DNA of 64,000 nucleotides from SZAS-103 sp038226665 (GTDB lineage Bacteria > Pseudomonadota > Gammaproteobacteria > Xanthomonadales > Xanthomonadaceae). This document shows, piece by piece, positions 44,430 through 52,553 of this stretch. The stretch is from assembly GCA_038226665.1 (NCBI GenBank), contig JBBRQI010000010.1:1-64000 (forward strand), in the 5' to 3' direction. Each line of letters starts with the position of its first letter. Position 1 is the stretch's first letter. The position numbers and the translations under genes were made by a program. Below the pieces are notes generated by a model. That model ran no database searches and was not told where the DNA came from. It worked only from the letters and a program-made list of their open reading frames with translations.

Positions 44430-44471
44430 ATGGCGCGAACGCCTTCCTGAACATCGTTCACTTCTTCCGCG

Positions 44472-45623
44472 TCACCGTTTTTCTAGTGGCACAAATTTCA
44501 AATCCTCCGGCCCCGTGTAGTTCGCACTCGGGCGGATGATCTTGCCGTCGATGCGCTGTTCGATCACGTGCGCGCTCCAGCCCGACGTGCGCGAGATCAC
44601 GAACAACGGCGTGAACATCGCGGTCGGCACGCCCATCATGTGGTAGCTGACCGCGCTGAACCAGTCGAGGTTCGGGAACATCTTCTTGATATCCCACAAC
44701 GTGGATTCGAGACGTTTGGCGATGTCGAACATCTTCATGTTGTGCTGCGACGCGGAGAGTTCGCGCGCGACTTCCTTGATGACCTTGTTGCGTGGATCGC
44801 CGATCGTATACACCGGATGGCCGAATCCGATCACGACCTCCTTGCGTTCGACGCGCGCGCGGATGTCGGCCTCGGCCTCGTCCGGCGTTTCGTAACGCTT
44901 CTGGATCTCGAACGCGGCCTCATTAGCGCCGCCATGCTTGGGTCCGCGCAACGCGCCGATTGCGCCGGTGATCGCCGAGTGCATGTCGCTGCCGGTGCCG
45001 GCGATCACGCGCGCGGCGAACGTCGATGCGTTGAACTCGTGCTCGGCGTAGAGGATCAGCGAGGTGTGCATCGCACGCACCCACAACTCGCTCGGCTTCT
45101 TGCCGTGCAGCAAGTGCAGAAAATGGCCGCCGATCGAGTCGTCGTCGGTCTCGACGTCGATGCGCTTGCCGTTGACGGCGAAGTGATACCAGTACAACAG
45201 GATCGAACCGAGCGACGCCATCAAGCGATCGGCGATATCGCGCGCTCCCGGATGATTGTGATCGTCCTTTTCAGGCAGCGCGCAGCCGAGTGCGGAGACT
45301 GCCGTGCGCATCACGTCCATCGGATGCGCCGATGCGGGCAACTGCTCCAGCACGGCTTTCAGCGATGCAGGAATGCCGCGCAGCGACTTCATCGTCGCCT
45401 TGTACGCGGCAAGTTCCGCGCGATTCGGAAGCTTGCCGTGCACAAGCAGGTGCGCGATTTCCTCGAATTCGCTGGTGGTCGCGAAATCGAGGATATCGTA
45501 GCCACGGTAGTGCAGATCGTTGCCGGTGCGGCCGACCGTGCACAGGGTGGTGTTGCCGGCGGTGACACCGGAAAGGGCGACGGACTTCTTTGGCTTGGGA
45601 AGAATGCTGGCTGGTTCGGTCAT
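44472..45623 (-). CDS. prpC: 2-methylcitrate synthase
   Basis: PrpC condenses propionyl-CoA with oxaloacetate. The 383-residue citrate-synthase-fold protein has GVTAGNTTLCTVGRTGNDLH at the N-terminus (typical of PrpC), HEFNASTFAARV, the catalytic GPKHGGANEAA His, and GFGHPVY with the second active-site His. The catalytic Asp is in NLDWFSAV. Length and the N-terminus separate it from housekeeping GltA (~430). ATG 45623 is chosen over a Met seven codons upstream. It lies 17 nt after prpB on the same strand; with mdh they form an apparent operon. Confidence 0.93.
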   Translation of the reverse strand: MTEPASILPKPKKSVALSGVTAGNTTLCTVGRTGNDLHYRGYDILDFATTSEFEEIAHLLVHGKLPNRAELAAYKATMKSLRGIPASLKAVLEQLPASAHPMDVMRTAVSALGCALPEKDDHNHPGARDIADRLMASLGSILLYWYHFAVNGKRIDVETDDDSIGGHFLHLLHGKKPSELWVRAMHTSLILYAEHEFNASTFAARVIAGTGSDMHSAITGAIGALRGPKHGGANEAAFEIQKRYETPDEAEADIRARVERKEVVIGFGHPVYTIGDPRNKVIKEVARELSASQHNMKMFDIAKRLESTLWDIKKMFPNLDWFSAVSYHMMGVPTAMFTPLFVISRTSGWSAHVIEQRIDGKIIRPSANYTGPEDLKFVPLEKR

Positions 45624-45640
45624 GCTGGATTCCTGGAATA

Positions 45641-46528
45641 TCAATCGGGCTTGTTCGCGGCGAACAATGCGTCGAGCTTGTTTTCGTAATTGTGGTAGCC
45701 GAGGAAGTCGTACAGCGCGTCGCGCGTCTGCAAGGTGTCGATGATGTTCTTCTGCGTCCCTTCGCGGCGTACCGTCTCGTAGAAATTCAGCGCGGCCTTG
45801 TTCATCGCGCGGTACGCGCCGCAGCAGTACAGAGCGATGTCCACGCCCGCTTCGCGCAGCTCGTCGGTGGTGAAGAACGGGGTGGATCCGAATTCGGTGA
45901 GGTTCGCGAGGATCGGCACCTTCACTGCGGCCTTGAACTTGCGGTAGTCATCGAGCGTGCGCATCGCTTCCGGAAAGATCATGTCCGCGCCCGCCGCGAC
46001 ATAGGCGCACGCGCGTTCGATGGCGGAGTCGATGCCTTCGACAGCCGCCGCATCGGTGCGCGCCATGATCACGAAGCTTTCGTCGGTGCGCGCATCCACC
46101 GCAGACTTGACGCGATCGACCATTTCATTGAGCGGCACCACTTCCTTGCCGGGCCGATGGCCACAACGTTTCTGTCCGACCTGGTCTTCCATGTGCACCG
46201 CCGCGACGCCGACGTTGATGAAGGACTTGATCGTGCGTCCGATGTTGAAAGCCCCTCCCCAGCCGGTGTCGATGTCCACCAGCAACGGCATCTGCGTCGC
46301 ATCGACGATGCGCCGCGCGTCGGTCAGCACATCTTCCATCGTGCTGATGCCGAGATCGGGCACGCCGAGCGAATTCGCCGCCACGCCGCCACCGGACAGA
46401 TACAGCGCCTTGTAGCCGACGCGTTTCGCCATCAATCCCGCGTACGCCGTGATCGCACCCATCACCTGCAATGGCGATTCGACTGCGAGCGCCGCACGAA
46501 ATTCAGAACCCGATGATGCTTTGCTCAT
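45641..46528 (-). CDS. prpB: 2-methylisocitrate lyase
   Basis: PrpB splits 2-methylisocitrate into pyruvate and succinate, the last step of the methylcitrate cycle. The 295-residue product has LVDIDTGWGGAFN, HMEDQVGQ, the active-site KRCGHRPGKE with the catalytic Cys, and NLTEFGSTPF. All are hallmarks of the PrpB branch of the isocitrate lyase superfamily. It starts 22 nt after mdh and ends 17 nt before prpC. Succinate it makes can return to oxaloacetate through Mdh. Confidence 0.95.
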   Translation of the reverse strand: MSKASSGSEFRAALAVESPLQVMGAITAYAGLMAKRVGYKALYLSGGGVAANSLGVPDLGISTMEDVLTDARRIVDATQMPLLVDIDTGWGGAFNIGRTIKSFINVGVAAVHMEDQVGQKRCGHRPGKEVVPLNEMVDRVKSAVDARTDESFVIMARTDAAAVEGIDSAIERACAYVAAGADMIFPEAMRTLDDYRKFKAAVKVPILANLTEFGSTPFFTTDELREAGVDIALYCCGAYRAMNKAALNFYETVRREGTQKNIIDTLQTRDALYDFLGYHNYENKLDALFAANKPD

Positions 46529-46550
46529 GCGAACGTCGTCTCGTCAGAAA

Positions 46551-47537
46551 TCAATGTTTCGCAAACAGATGCTCGACGCCAGCGCGCTCTTCACGCAACT
46601 CCTTCTCCGTCGCATCCATGCGCGCACGCGAGAAGTCGTTGATCGCGAGGCCCTGCACGATTTCGTACACGCCGTTCTTGCACACGCACGGGTAACCGTA
46701 GATCACGCCGGGCGCGATGCCGTAGCTGCCGTCGGACGGAATGCCCATCGATACCCAATCGCCATCAAAGCTGCCCAGCGCCCACGAACGCATGTGGTCG
46801 ATGGCTGCCGATGCGGCCGATGCGGCCGACGATGCGCCGCGCGCCTTGATGATTGCCGCGCCGCGCTGCTGTACGGTCGGAATGAAGGTGCCTTCGTACC
46901 ATGCCTTGTCGATCTGGCCCATTGCATCGGCGCCCTTGACGATCGCGTGGTGCAGGTCGGGATATTGCGTCGAGCTATGGTTGCCCCAGATCGTGACGCG
47001 CTTGATGTCGGTGTTGAGCGCGCCGGTTTTTTCGGCGAGCTGCGAGATCGCGCGGTTGTGGTCGAGGCGAACCATCGCGGTGAAGCAGCGCGGATCGAGA
47101 TCGGGGGCGTTCTGCTGGGCAATCAGCGCATTCGTGTTGGCCGGGTTGCCGACCACAAGCACGCGGATGTTGCGGCTCGCGTGCGCATTCATCACCCTGC
47201 CCTGTGGCCCGAAGATCGCGCCGTTCGCCTCGAGCAGGTCCTTGCGCTCCATGCCCGGTCCGCGCGGACGCGCGCCGACCAATAACGCGTAGTCAGCGTC
47301 CTTGAACGCGATATTCGGATCATCGGTCGCGACCACGCCATGCAGCGTCGGAAACGCGCAATCGTTGAGTTCCATCACCACGCCCTGCAACGCCGGCAAC
47401 GCGGGCGTGACTTCGAGCAATTGCAGGATCACCGGCTGGTCGGCGCCAAGCATGTCGCCGGCGGCGATGCGGAACAACAGTGCATAGCCGATCTGGCCTG
47501 CGGCGCCGGTGACGGCTACACGGACGGGGGTCTTCAT
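46551..47537 (-). CDS. mdh: NAD-dependent malate dehydrogenase
   Basis: Mdh oxidises malate to oxaloacetate. The 328-residue product belongs to the type of ~325-residue dehydrogenases close to eukaryotic cytosolic Mdh, with VAVTGAAGQIGYALLFRIA, GARPRGPGMERKDLL, VVGNPANTNALI, MVRLDHNRA and the catalytic His in IWGNHSSTQYPD. A small SSAASAASAA repeat occupies a loop near 245. ATG 47537 is preceded by CCGGAG. Standing directly before prpB and prpC, it would supply oxaloacetate for PrpC and recycle PrpB-derived carbon. Confidence 0.95.
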   Translation of the reverse strand: MKTPVRVAVTGAAGQIGYALLFRIAAGDMLGADQPVILQLLEVTPALPALQGVVMELNDCAFPTLHGVVATDDPNIAFKDADYALLVGARPRGPGMERKDLLEANGAIFGPQGRVMNAHASRNIRVLVVGNPANTNALIAQQNAPDLDPRCFTAMVRLDHNRAISQLAEKTGALNTDIKRVTIWGNHSSTQYPDLHHAIVKGADAMGQIDKAWYEGTFIPTVQQRGAAIIKARGASSAASAASAAIDHMRSWALGSFDGDWVSMGIPSDGSYGIAPGVIYGYPCVCKNGVYEIVQGLAINDFSRARMDATEKELREERAGVEHLFAKH

Positions 47538-47570
47538 GGTTTAACTCCGGAATCAGTTGGTGGCGGAACG

Positions 47571-47597
47571 TGGTTCGACAGGCTCACCACGAACGGT
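47571..47597. repeat. REP-like intergenic palindromic element
   Basis: GTTCG-ACAGGCTCACCA-CGAAC lies in the gap between mdh and the aminotransferase gene. Close relatives of this sequence recur in intergenic DNA of many proteobacterial genomes. I see only one copy in the window, so the assignment rests on recall of the motif. Confidence 0.45.
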
Positions 47598-47652
47598 TTG
47601 ATATTGCAGGGTGGGTTAGATCATTGCGCGTCTAACTCATCCGGTGAAAGGA

Positions 47653-48852
47653 TCATTTCAACTCGGAAAAGAAATCCTGGAAGCGGCGCAAACCATCGTC
47701 GAGCTGGTTCGCCGGACACGTGTACGAAATCCGCAGCGCACGCGGCTCGCCGAAGGCGACGCCCGGCACGCAAGCCACGCCCTTGGTTTCGAGCAGTGCA
47801 TTGCAGAAGTCCACGTCGTTGTGGATGCGCGTTGTGCCGTGCATCTTGCCGAACGCGCAGCTGATGTCGGGGAACACGTAGAACGCACCCTGCGGCTTGG
47901 GACACACCACGCCCGGAATGGCCCGCATCGCCGCGATCACGCGGTCGCGGCGTTCCTGGAATTCGGCGTTCTTCGCGATCGGTACATCCTGCGGGCCGCT
48001 CAATGCGGCAAGCGCGGCGGCGCTGGTGATCTCGGGCAGGTTGGTGATGTGGTTCGAGTTCAATGTCACCACGGCATTCGCGACGACTTCCGGCGCGGCG
48101 ACGAAACCGATGCGCCAGCCCGGCATGCCGTAGGTCTTCGAGCATGAATCCATGAAGATCACGCGCTCGCGCAGTTCAGGTTTCACCATCACGAAGTTGT
48201 GATAGCCGATGCCGTCGAACACCATGCGGTTGTAGATGTCGTCGGTGATGATCCAGCATTCCGGATGCTTCACGAGAACGTCGGCCAGCGCGGAAATTTC
48301 ATCGCGCGTGTAAACCATGCCGGTCGGGTTCGACGGATTGTTGAAAAGGAACACCTTCGGTTTCAGCGCGAGCGCTGCATCGAGTTGCGCGGGCGTGAGC
48401 TTGTAATCCTGTTCCGGCGGGCATGGCAGCAACTGGATCTTCGCGCCGACGATCTCGGCGATGTCGAGGTAGCTCGTCCAGTACGGCGTCGGGAACGCGA
48501 TCGTATCGCCCTCGTCGAGCAGCACTTCCATGAGGTTGTAGAGCACGCCTTTCGCGCCGATGCCGATCGCGCAGTTCTTGCGCGTGTAGCCGGTCATGCC
48601 AACCTGGTCCATGTGCGCGATGAAGGCGTCGAGCAGCGCATCAGAACCGCGGTTGCTGCCGTACTGGCCGCTATCGTGGTCGAGCGCCTTGCGCACGGCG
48701 TCGTACACGTGCGGGCCGGGCAGGAAGTTCGGCACGCCGATCGAGAAACTGATGATGTCGCGGCCTTCGGCTTTCAGCCGCTTGGCCTTCTCTGCGACGA
48801 CCATGATCGCGCTCGGCTTGGCGCGACCGACTCGCTGGGCGAGTTTCAGCAT
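47653..48852 (-). CDS. pyridoxal-phosphate-dependent class I aminotransferase
   Basis: The 399-residue fold-type I enzyme resembles aspartate aminotransferases of the class I group. It has SIGVPNFLPGPHVYDAV, GAKGVLYNLMEVLLD for phosphate binding, NPSNPTGMVY, DDIYNRMVF, and the PLP lysine in MDSCSKTYGMPGWRIGF. The exact amino donor cannot be told from sequence; aspartate or alanine are likely and would connect oxaloacetate or pyruvate to amino acids, matching mdh-prpB-prpC downstream. ATG 48852 (MLKLAQRV) is the family start. The 115-nt gap to mdh holds a REP-like element. Confidence 0.9.
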   Translation of the reverse strand: MLKLAQRVGRAKPSAIMVVAEKAKRLKAEGRDIISFSIGVPNFLPGPHVYDAVRKALDHDSGQYGSNRGSDALLDAFIAHMDQVGMTGYTRKNCAIGIGAKGVLYNLMEVLLDEGDTIAFPTPYWTSYLDIAEIVGAKIQLLPCPPEQDYKLTPAQLDAALALKPKVFLFNNPSNPTGMVYTRDEISALADVLVKHPECWIITDDIYNRMVFDGIGYHNFVMVKPELRERVIFMDSCSKTYGMPGWRIGFVAAPEVVANAVVTLNSNHITNLPEITSAAALAALSGPQDVPIAKNAEFQERRDRVIAAMRAIPGVVCPKPQGAFYVFPDISCAFGKMHGTTRIHNDVDFCNALLETKGVACVPGVAFGEPRALRISYTCPANQLDDGLRRFQDFFSELK

Positions 48853-48998
48853 TGGGAACCCTCGGAAAGACACGAATGCGAGGCCGAAAATGATATCACA
48901 GAGGATCGTGGCGACTGGATTGAAAGGGCAGGATTGATAGGGCTGTATTGAACGGGATGCATCGGCCCCGCACTATGCGCGCAGCCGTGAGGATTACC

Positions 48999-49763
48999 AT
49001 GACGCCGCAACACGCTTGCAGAGATGGCTTGCAGTCGCCTTTGCCTGGCGCATCCACGCGCCTCCTGTTGTCGGGCTGCGCGTGGTTCGCGTGCGTCCTG
49101 CTTGGCGGCTGCTCAACGACCGACGTGCGCACCGCCAGCGACGCAACTGGCGCGCCGATCAAGGTGCATGGCAGCGTCGTGCTGATCGATCCCGACATCG
49201 AACTGTACGAAGTGACTGCGGGCGGCATGCAGGAACCGCGGCCGCAGTGGACCGAAGCCGCGCGCCGCGCGTATCCCGCAGCGGTGCGCGAATTGCTCGC
49301 CGCGCATGGCGCGACCTTGTTGCCCGATTTCGTTCCGCAGAGCGCGCGGCAACCCAACGACCATGTGCATCAATTGCTGCTGCTGAACCAGGCCGTCGCG
49401 AACAGCATCCTGCTGCACAGCCAACCGGGCACCGATCTCGCGACCAAGCAGGGACGTTTTGAATGGACGCTCGGCCCCGGTGTTTCGGTTCTGCGCGATG
49501 CCACGCACGCCGACTACGCTCTGTTGACCTACATCCGAGACAGCTATACCGGCCAAGGTCGCGCGGCGATGCGCGTGATCGGCGCGCTGTTGCTGTCTGG
49601 CGACATCGGTGGCGGCGAGCAGGTTGGGCTTGCCTCGCTGGTGGATCTGCGCACCGGCCAAGTCGTATGGTTCAACCTGTTGCACGATGAAAAGGGCGAT
49701 CTGCGCGATGCGGATGGCGCGCGCGCGACGGTCGCGTCATTGCTCAAGCAGATTCCGCTGTGA
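48999..49763 (+). CDS. predicted lipoprotein, first of a coupled trio
   Basis: The 254-residue precursor has a long basic N-region, a hydrophobic stretch and a lipobox LLGGC with Cys38, so it should be lipid-anchored. The mature part is soluble; motifs such as EVTAGGMQEPRPQWTEAAR and LLTYIRDSYTGQGRAAM are not ones I can name. GTGAGGA lies just before ATG 48999, deciding the start. Its stop overlaps the GTG of the M48 protease gene, so the two are coupled and may act together in envelope protein quality control. Confidence 0.75.
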   Translation: MTPQHACRDGLQSPLPGASTRLLLSGCAWFACVLLGGCSTTDVRTASDATGAPIKVHGSVVLIDPDIELYEVTAGGMQEPRPQWTEAARRAYPAAVRELLAAHGATLLPDFVPQSARQPNDHVHQLLLLNQAVANSILLHSQPGTDLATKQGRFEWTLGPGVSVLRDATHADYALLTYIRDSYTGQGRAAMRVIGALLLSGDIGGGEQVGLASLVDLRTGQVVWFNLLHDEKGDLRDADGARATVASLLKQIPL

Positions 49764-50932
49764 ACATCTGGCGAGCATTCGCAGTGCTGGCGTTGCTGAT
49801 CGTGGTACCGGCGCGCGCTGCCGATGCACCAGTGCACGACGTTGCTCCTGGTGAGCGGCCATCTCCAGGTAGCGACGAAGCCGCGTTGTGGTATGCGATG
49901 GATCGCGCCGAGCGTGAACTGCAGTCGTCGCCGCAACTCGTGCGCGATCCGGAGCTCAATGCCTACGTGCGTGGCGTTGCGTGCAAAGTGGCGGCCGACG
50001 ACTGCGCGAACCTGCGCGTGCACGTCGTCGAGCAACCGTGGTTCAACGCAATGATGGCGCCGAACGGGATGGTGATCGTGTGGACGGGCGCGCTGCTGCG
50101 CGCGCGCAACGAAGCCGAGCTCGCGTTCGTACTCGGCCACGAAGCGGGCCACTACCGCGCACGGCACATGATCCAGCAATGGCGACACAGCAAGAACGTC
50201 TCGGCGTGGACGAGCGTCTTCGAAATCGCAAGCACGGGTGCGGGCGCGTCGGTTGCGAACGGCATCGGCACGATGGCGAATTCGCTCGCCGTATCCAGTT
50301 TCTCGCGCGAGGAGGAACACGAAGCGGATCGCATGGGTTTCGATGCGATGGTGGCGCGTGGTTACGACCCACAATCGGCAGTCGAATTGTGGGAACGCAT
50401 GCTGCGCGAGAGCGACGCCATGGCCGGCGGCAAATCGTCGATGTTCTCCAGTCATCCGCCGACGCGCGCACGCCTCGGTGACATGCGCGTCGAAGTCGCG
50501 GCACTCGGCACGCATGGCAGCGAGCGCGGCGTCGTGGCCTATCGCGCAGCGACGCATCCTTTCCTGAAGCACTGGCTGGACGCCGAACTCGCGCGGCGAC
50601 AGTACGCGGCGTCCATTCTGGTCGTGACCGAGTTGCTCGCCGATGCGCAGCCCGAGGACAAAGCCTTGCTCAGTTTCTATCTCGGTGAAGCCTATCGTCG
50701 TCGTGGCAATCCATCCGACCGCAACGAAGCCGCGCTCTGGTACGCGCAGTCGATCGGGTTGCCGAACCCGCCAGCCGCAGCCTGGCGCGAGCACGGCATG
50801 GCATTGCGCGATGCGGGACAGCGACGCGACGCGGCCGATGCCTTGCGTCGTTATCTCGATCTCGCAGGCGATGCGCCGGACCGCGCATTCGTCGAACACG
50901 ATCTGGCGGAATTGCAGGAGCATGCGCCGTGA
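49760..50932 (+). CDS. exported M48-family zinc metalloprotease
   Basis: The 390-residue precursor starts with a signal peptide (MNIWRAFAVLALLIVVPARA). The protease domain (about 55-260) has the zinc motif HEAGH at residues 127-131 and the third ligand in EHEADRMGFDAM, like BepA/LoiP-type periplasmic M48 proteases. The C-terminal ~110 residues are helical and repeat-like (YLGEAYRRRGNPSD, ALRRYLDLAG), as in the TPR region of BepA. GTG 49760 overlaps the preceding stop and its own stop overlaps the next GTG. A role in outer-membrane protein or LPS-assembly quality control is inferred. Confidence 0.9.
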   Translation: MNIWRAFAVLALLIVVPARAADAPVHDVAPGERPSPGSDEAALWYAMDRAERELQSSPQLVRDPELNAYVRGVACKVAADDCANLRVHVVEQPWFNAMMAPNGMVIVWTGALLRARNEAELAFVLGHEAGHYRARHMIQQWRHSKNVSAWTSVFEIASTGAGASVANGIGTMANSLAVSSFSREEEHEADRMGFDAMVARGYDPQSAVELWERMLRESDAMAGGKSSMFSSHPPTRARLGDMRVEVAALGTHGSERGVVAYRAATHPFLKHWLDAELARRQYAASILVVTELLADAQPEDKALLSFYLGEAYRRRGNPSDRNEAALWYAQSIGLPNPPAAAWREHGMALRDAGQRRDAADALRRYLDLAGDAPDRAFVEHDLAELQEHAP

Positions 50933-51537
50933 AGCGTACAGCCGTGATGTCTCCGATCGCGCGCATTGGACGCTGCTTTGCGTTGTTCTCGATTGTCGCA
51001 TTGCTCGCATGCTGCGCCGACGGACGCCTCGTGAAACCCGGCGTCGCATCGGCGAATGGCGGCATCATGATCGACACGCCGATCGCGTGGTCGCGCTTCG
51101 TGTTTTCGCGCTACGAAATCTGGACCATCGACGGCATTCCGCTGAATAGGCTTTACATCGTTCCGTCGATCAGGAGTGGCGAGCACGTCTTCCTGGAGCG
51201 CCGCGTCAACGCAAACCATCCCGACGCGCCAGCGTTCCGCGCCGGCATGCGCGCCGAGGACATTCGAGACATCGTGCTCGACGCGCTCACCGAAACCGGC
51301 GCAGTCAACATCCAGTCGGAAGCCTTGCGCCCCGCGCATTTCGGCGCCATCGACGGGTTACGCTTCGAGTTCAAGGCGAGCACGGCTGCGGGCCTGCAAT
51401 ACCGCGGGATGGTGCTCGCTGCCGCGCGTGGCGACGAGCTTAGTTTCCTGTTGTGGATGGCGCCGGCCGAGTATTACTACGGCCGTGATATGACACTCGT
51501 CTCGAAGATGTTCGACGGCATAAATTTCACTCGCTGA
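50929..51537 (+). CDS. predicted lipoprotein, third of the coupled trio
   Basis: The 202-residue precursor has a hydrophobic N-terminus ending LLACCADG, a probable lipobox. The mature protein contains WSRFVFSRYEIWTIDGIPLNRL, a DIVLDALTETGAVN helix, and a C-terminal beta-rich part with YYGRDMTLVSKMFDGINF. I do not recognise the family. GTG 50929 shares GTGA with the stop of the M48 gene. Its co-translation suggests a partner or substrate-adaptor of the protease. Confidence 0.75.
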   Translation: MKRTAVMSPIARIGRCFALFSIVALLACCADGRLVKPGVASANGGIMIDTPIAWSRFVFSRYEIWTIDGIPLNRLYIVPSIRSGEHVFLERRVNANHPDAPAFRAGMRAEDIRDIVLDALTETGAVNIQSEALRPAHFGAIDGLRFEFKASTAAGLQYRGMVLAAARGDELSFLLWMAPAEYYYGRDMTLVSKMFDGINFTR

Positions 51538-51559
51538 TCCAGCTAGCTTGGCGAATTTT

Positions 51560-51916
51560 TCAGTAATTGTTCTTGCATGTCCATTCACGCGGCGGACATG
51601 ACTTGCATGCGATCGGATCGTCGCTTTCCCGCGACTGGCAAGCTCCGCCACAGACCATGAGCTTCATGCCCGACACATTGTCGAAATAGTAGTACGGGCC
51701 GTCGTTCGCGGAATCGCAATCGATACTCACCACGTTGCCGCAGACCTGCGGTTGTCCGCATTTGATCCCAGTTGCAAGAACCGCTTTTCGTATGGACGGA
51801 TTCAACCGGGCGAATAGTCCAGGAACAGAATCGCGCCGCATCGCCACAGGCTGGCTTGCACAAGACACGAGGAAGAGTGCCAGGGCCGCTGCTGCCATGA
51901 TGGCTTTCGCGTGCAT
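51560..51916 (-). CDS. small cysteine-rich lipoprotein
   Basis: The 118-residue precursor has a classical lipobox LVSC with Cys19. The ~99-residue mature part carries eight more Cys, in GIKCGQPQVCG, SIDCDS, VCGGACQ, ACKSCPP and the C-terminal WTCKNNY. That suggests disulfides or metal binding in the envelope. No family is recognised. The ATG shares one base with the stop of the cyclophilin gene upstream (TGATG), so it is translationally coupled to a peptidyl-prolyl isomerase, perhaps by shared need for folding. Confidence 0.75.
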   Translation of the reverse strand: MHAKAIMAAAALALFLVSCASQPVAMRRDSVPGLFARLNPSIRKAVLATGIKCGQPQVCGNVVSIDCDSANDGPYYYFDNVSGMKLMVCGGACQSRESDDPIACKSCPPREWTCKNNY

Positions 51917-52425
51917 CAGCGTTTTGCGTCGAGCACCTTGTTCCATTCCGCCACACGCGCCGACTGGCTCGCCATTAACGCATCCGTGTCGCCTTCGATG
52001 GTGAGGCTGTCGATGGTGTCGCCGCCACGGATGGCATCGACGACTTTCTGGTCGTCTGCATTCACCACTTTACCGAACACGGTGTGCTTGCCGTCCAGCC
52101 ATGAGGTCGCGACGTGGGTGATGAAGAACTGGCTGCCATTGGTGCCTGGGCCCGCGTTCGCCATCGACAGCACGCCCTTCTCGTGGCGCAGGCCGGTCTT
52201 GACCTCGTCCTCGAACTTGTAGCCAGGGCCGCCGCGACCGCTGCCTTCGGGGCAACCGCCTTGCACCATGAAATCCGGAATCACCCGATGGAAGCTCAGT
52301 CCGTTGTAGTAAGCGCGCTTGGCGAGGTTGACGAAATTCGCGACCGTGATCGGCGCCTTGTCCGCATAGAGCTCGACATGAATCGGACCCTTGGACGTGG
52401 CGAAAGTAGCGGTGAGGTTCGACAT
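51916..52425 (-). CDS. ppiB: cyclophilin-type peptidyl-prolyl cis-trans isomerase
   Basis: The 169-residue product is a single cyclophilin domain of cytosolic PpiB type, without signal peptide. It has SFHRVIPDFMVQGGCP with the catalytic Arg, SMANAGPGTNGSQFFI and WLDGKHTVFGKV. The usual length is ~165. ATG 52425 begins MSNLTATFATSKGPIHV; the longer frame upstream is a shadow. It diverges from the pilin-domain lipoprotein gene and ends overlapping the small Cys-rich lipoprotein gene. Confidence 0.93.
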   Translation of the reverse strand: MSNLTATFATSKGPIHVELYADKAPITVANFVNLAKRAYYNGLSFHRVIPDFMVQGGCPEGSGRGGPGYKFEDEVKTGLRHEKGVLSMANAGPGTNGSQFFITHVATSWLDGKHTVFGKVVNADDQKVVDAIRGGDTIDSLTIEGDTDALMASQSARVAEWNKVLDAKR

Positions 52426-52553
52426 GATGATCTCCAAGGGAGTCGTTGTGGTTTGGCGCACATGATACAAGCTGGCAGCTGATCGCGGCGGCCTGTATCG
52501 TGGCGCCCTCGCCGTGCAGCCTTCGCTCGCGGCCATTCCCGGGGATCCACCGC

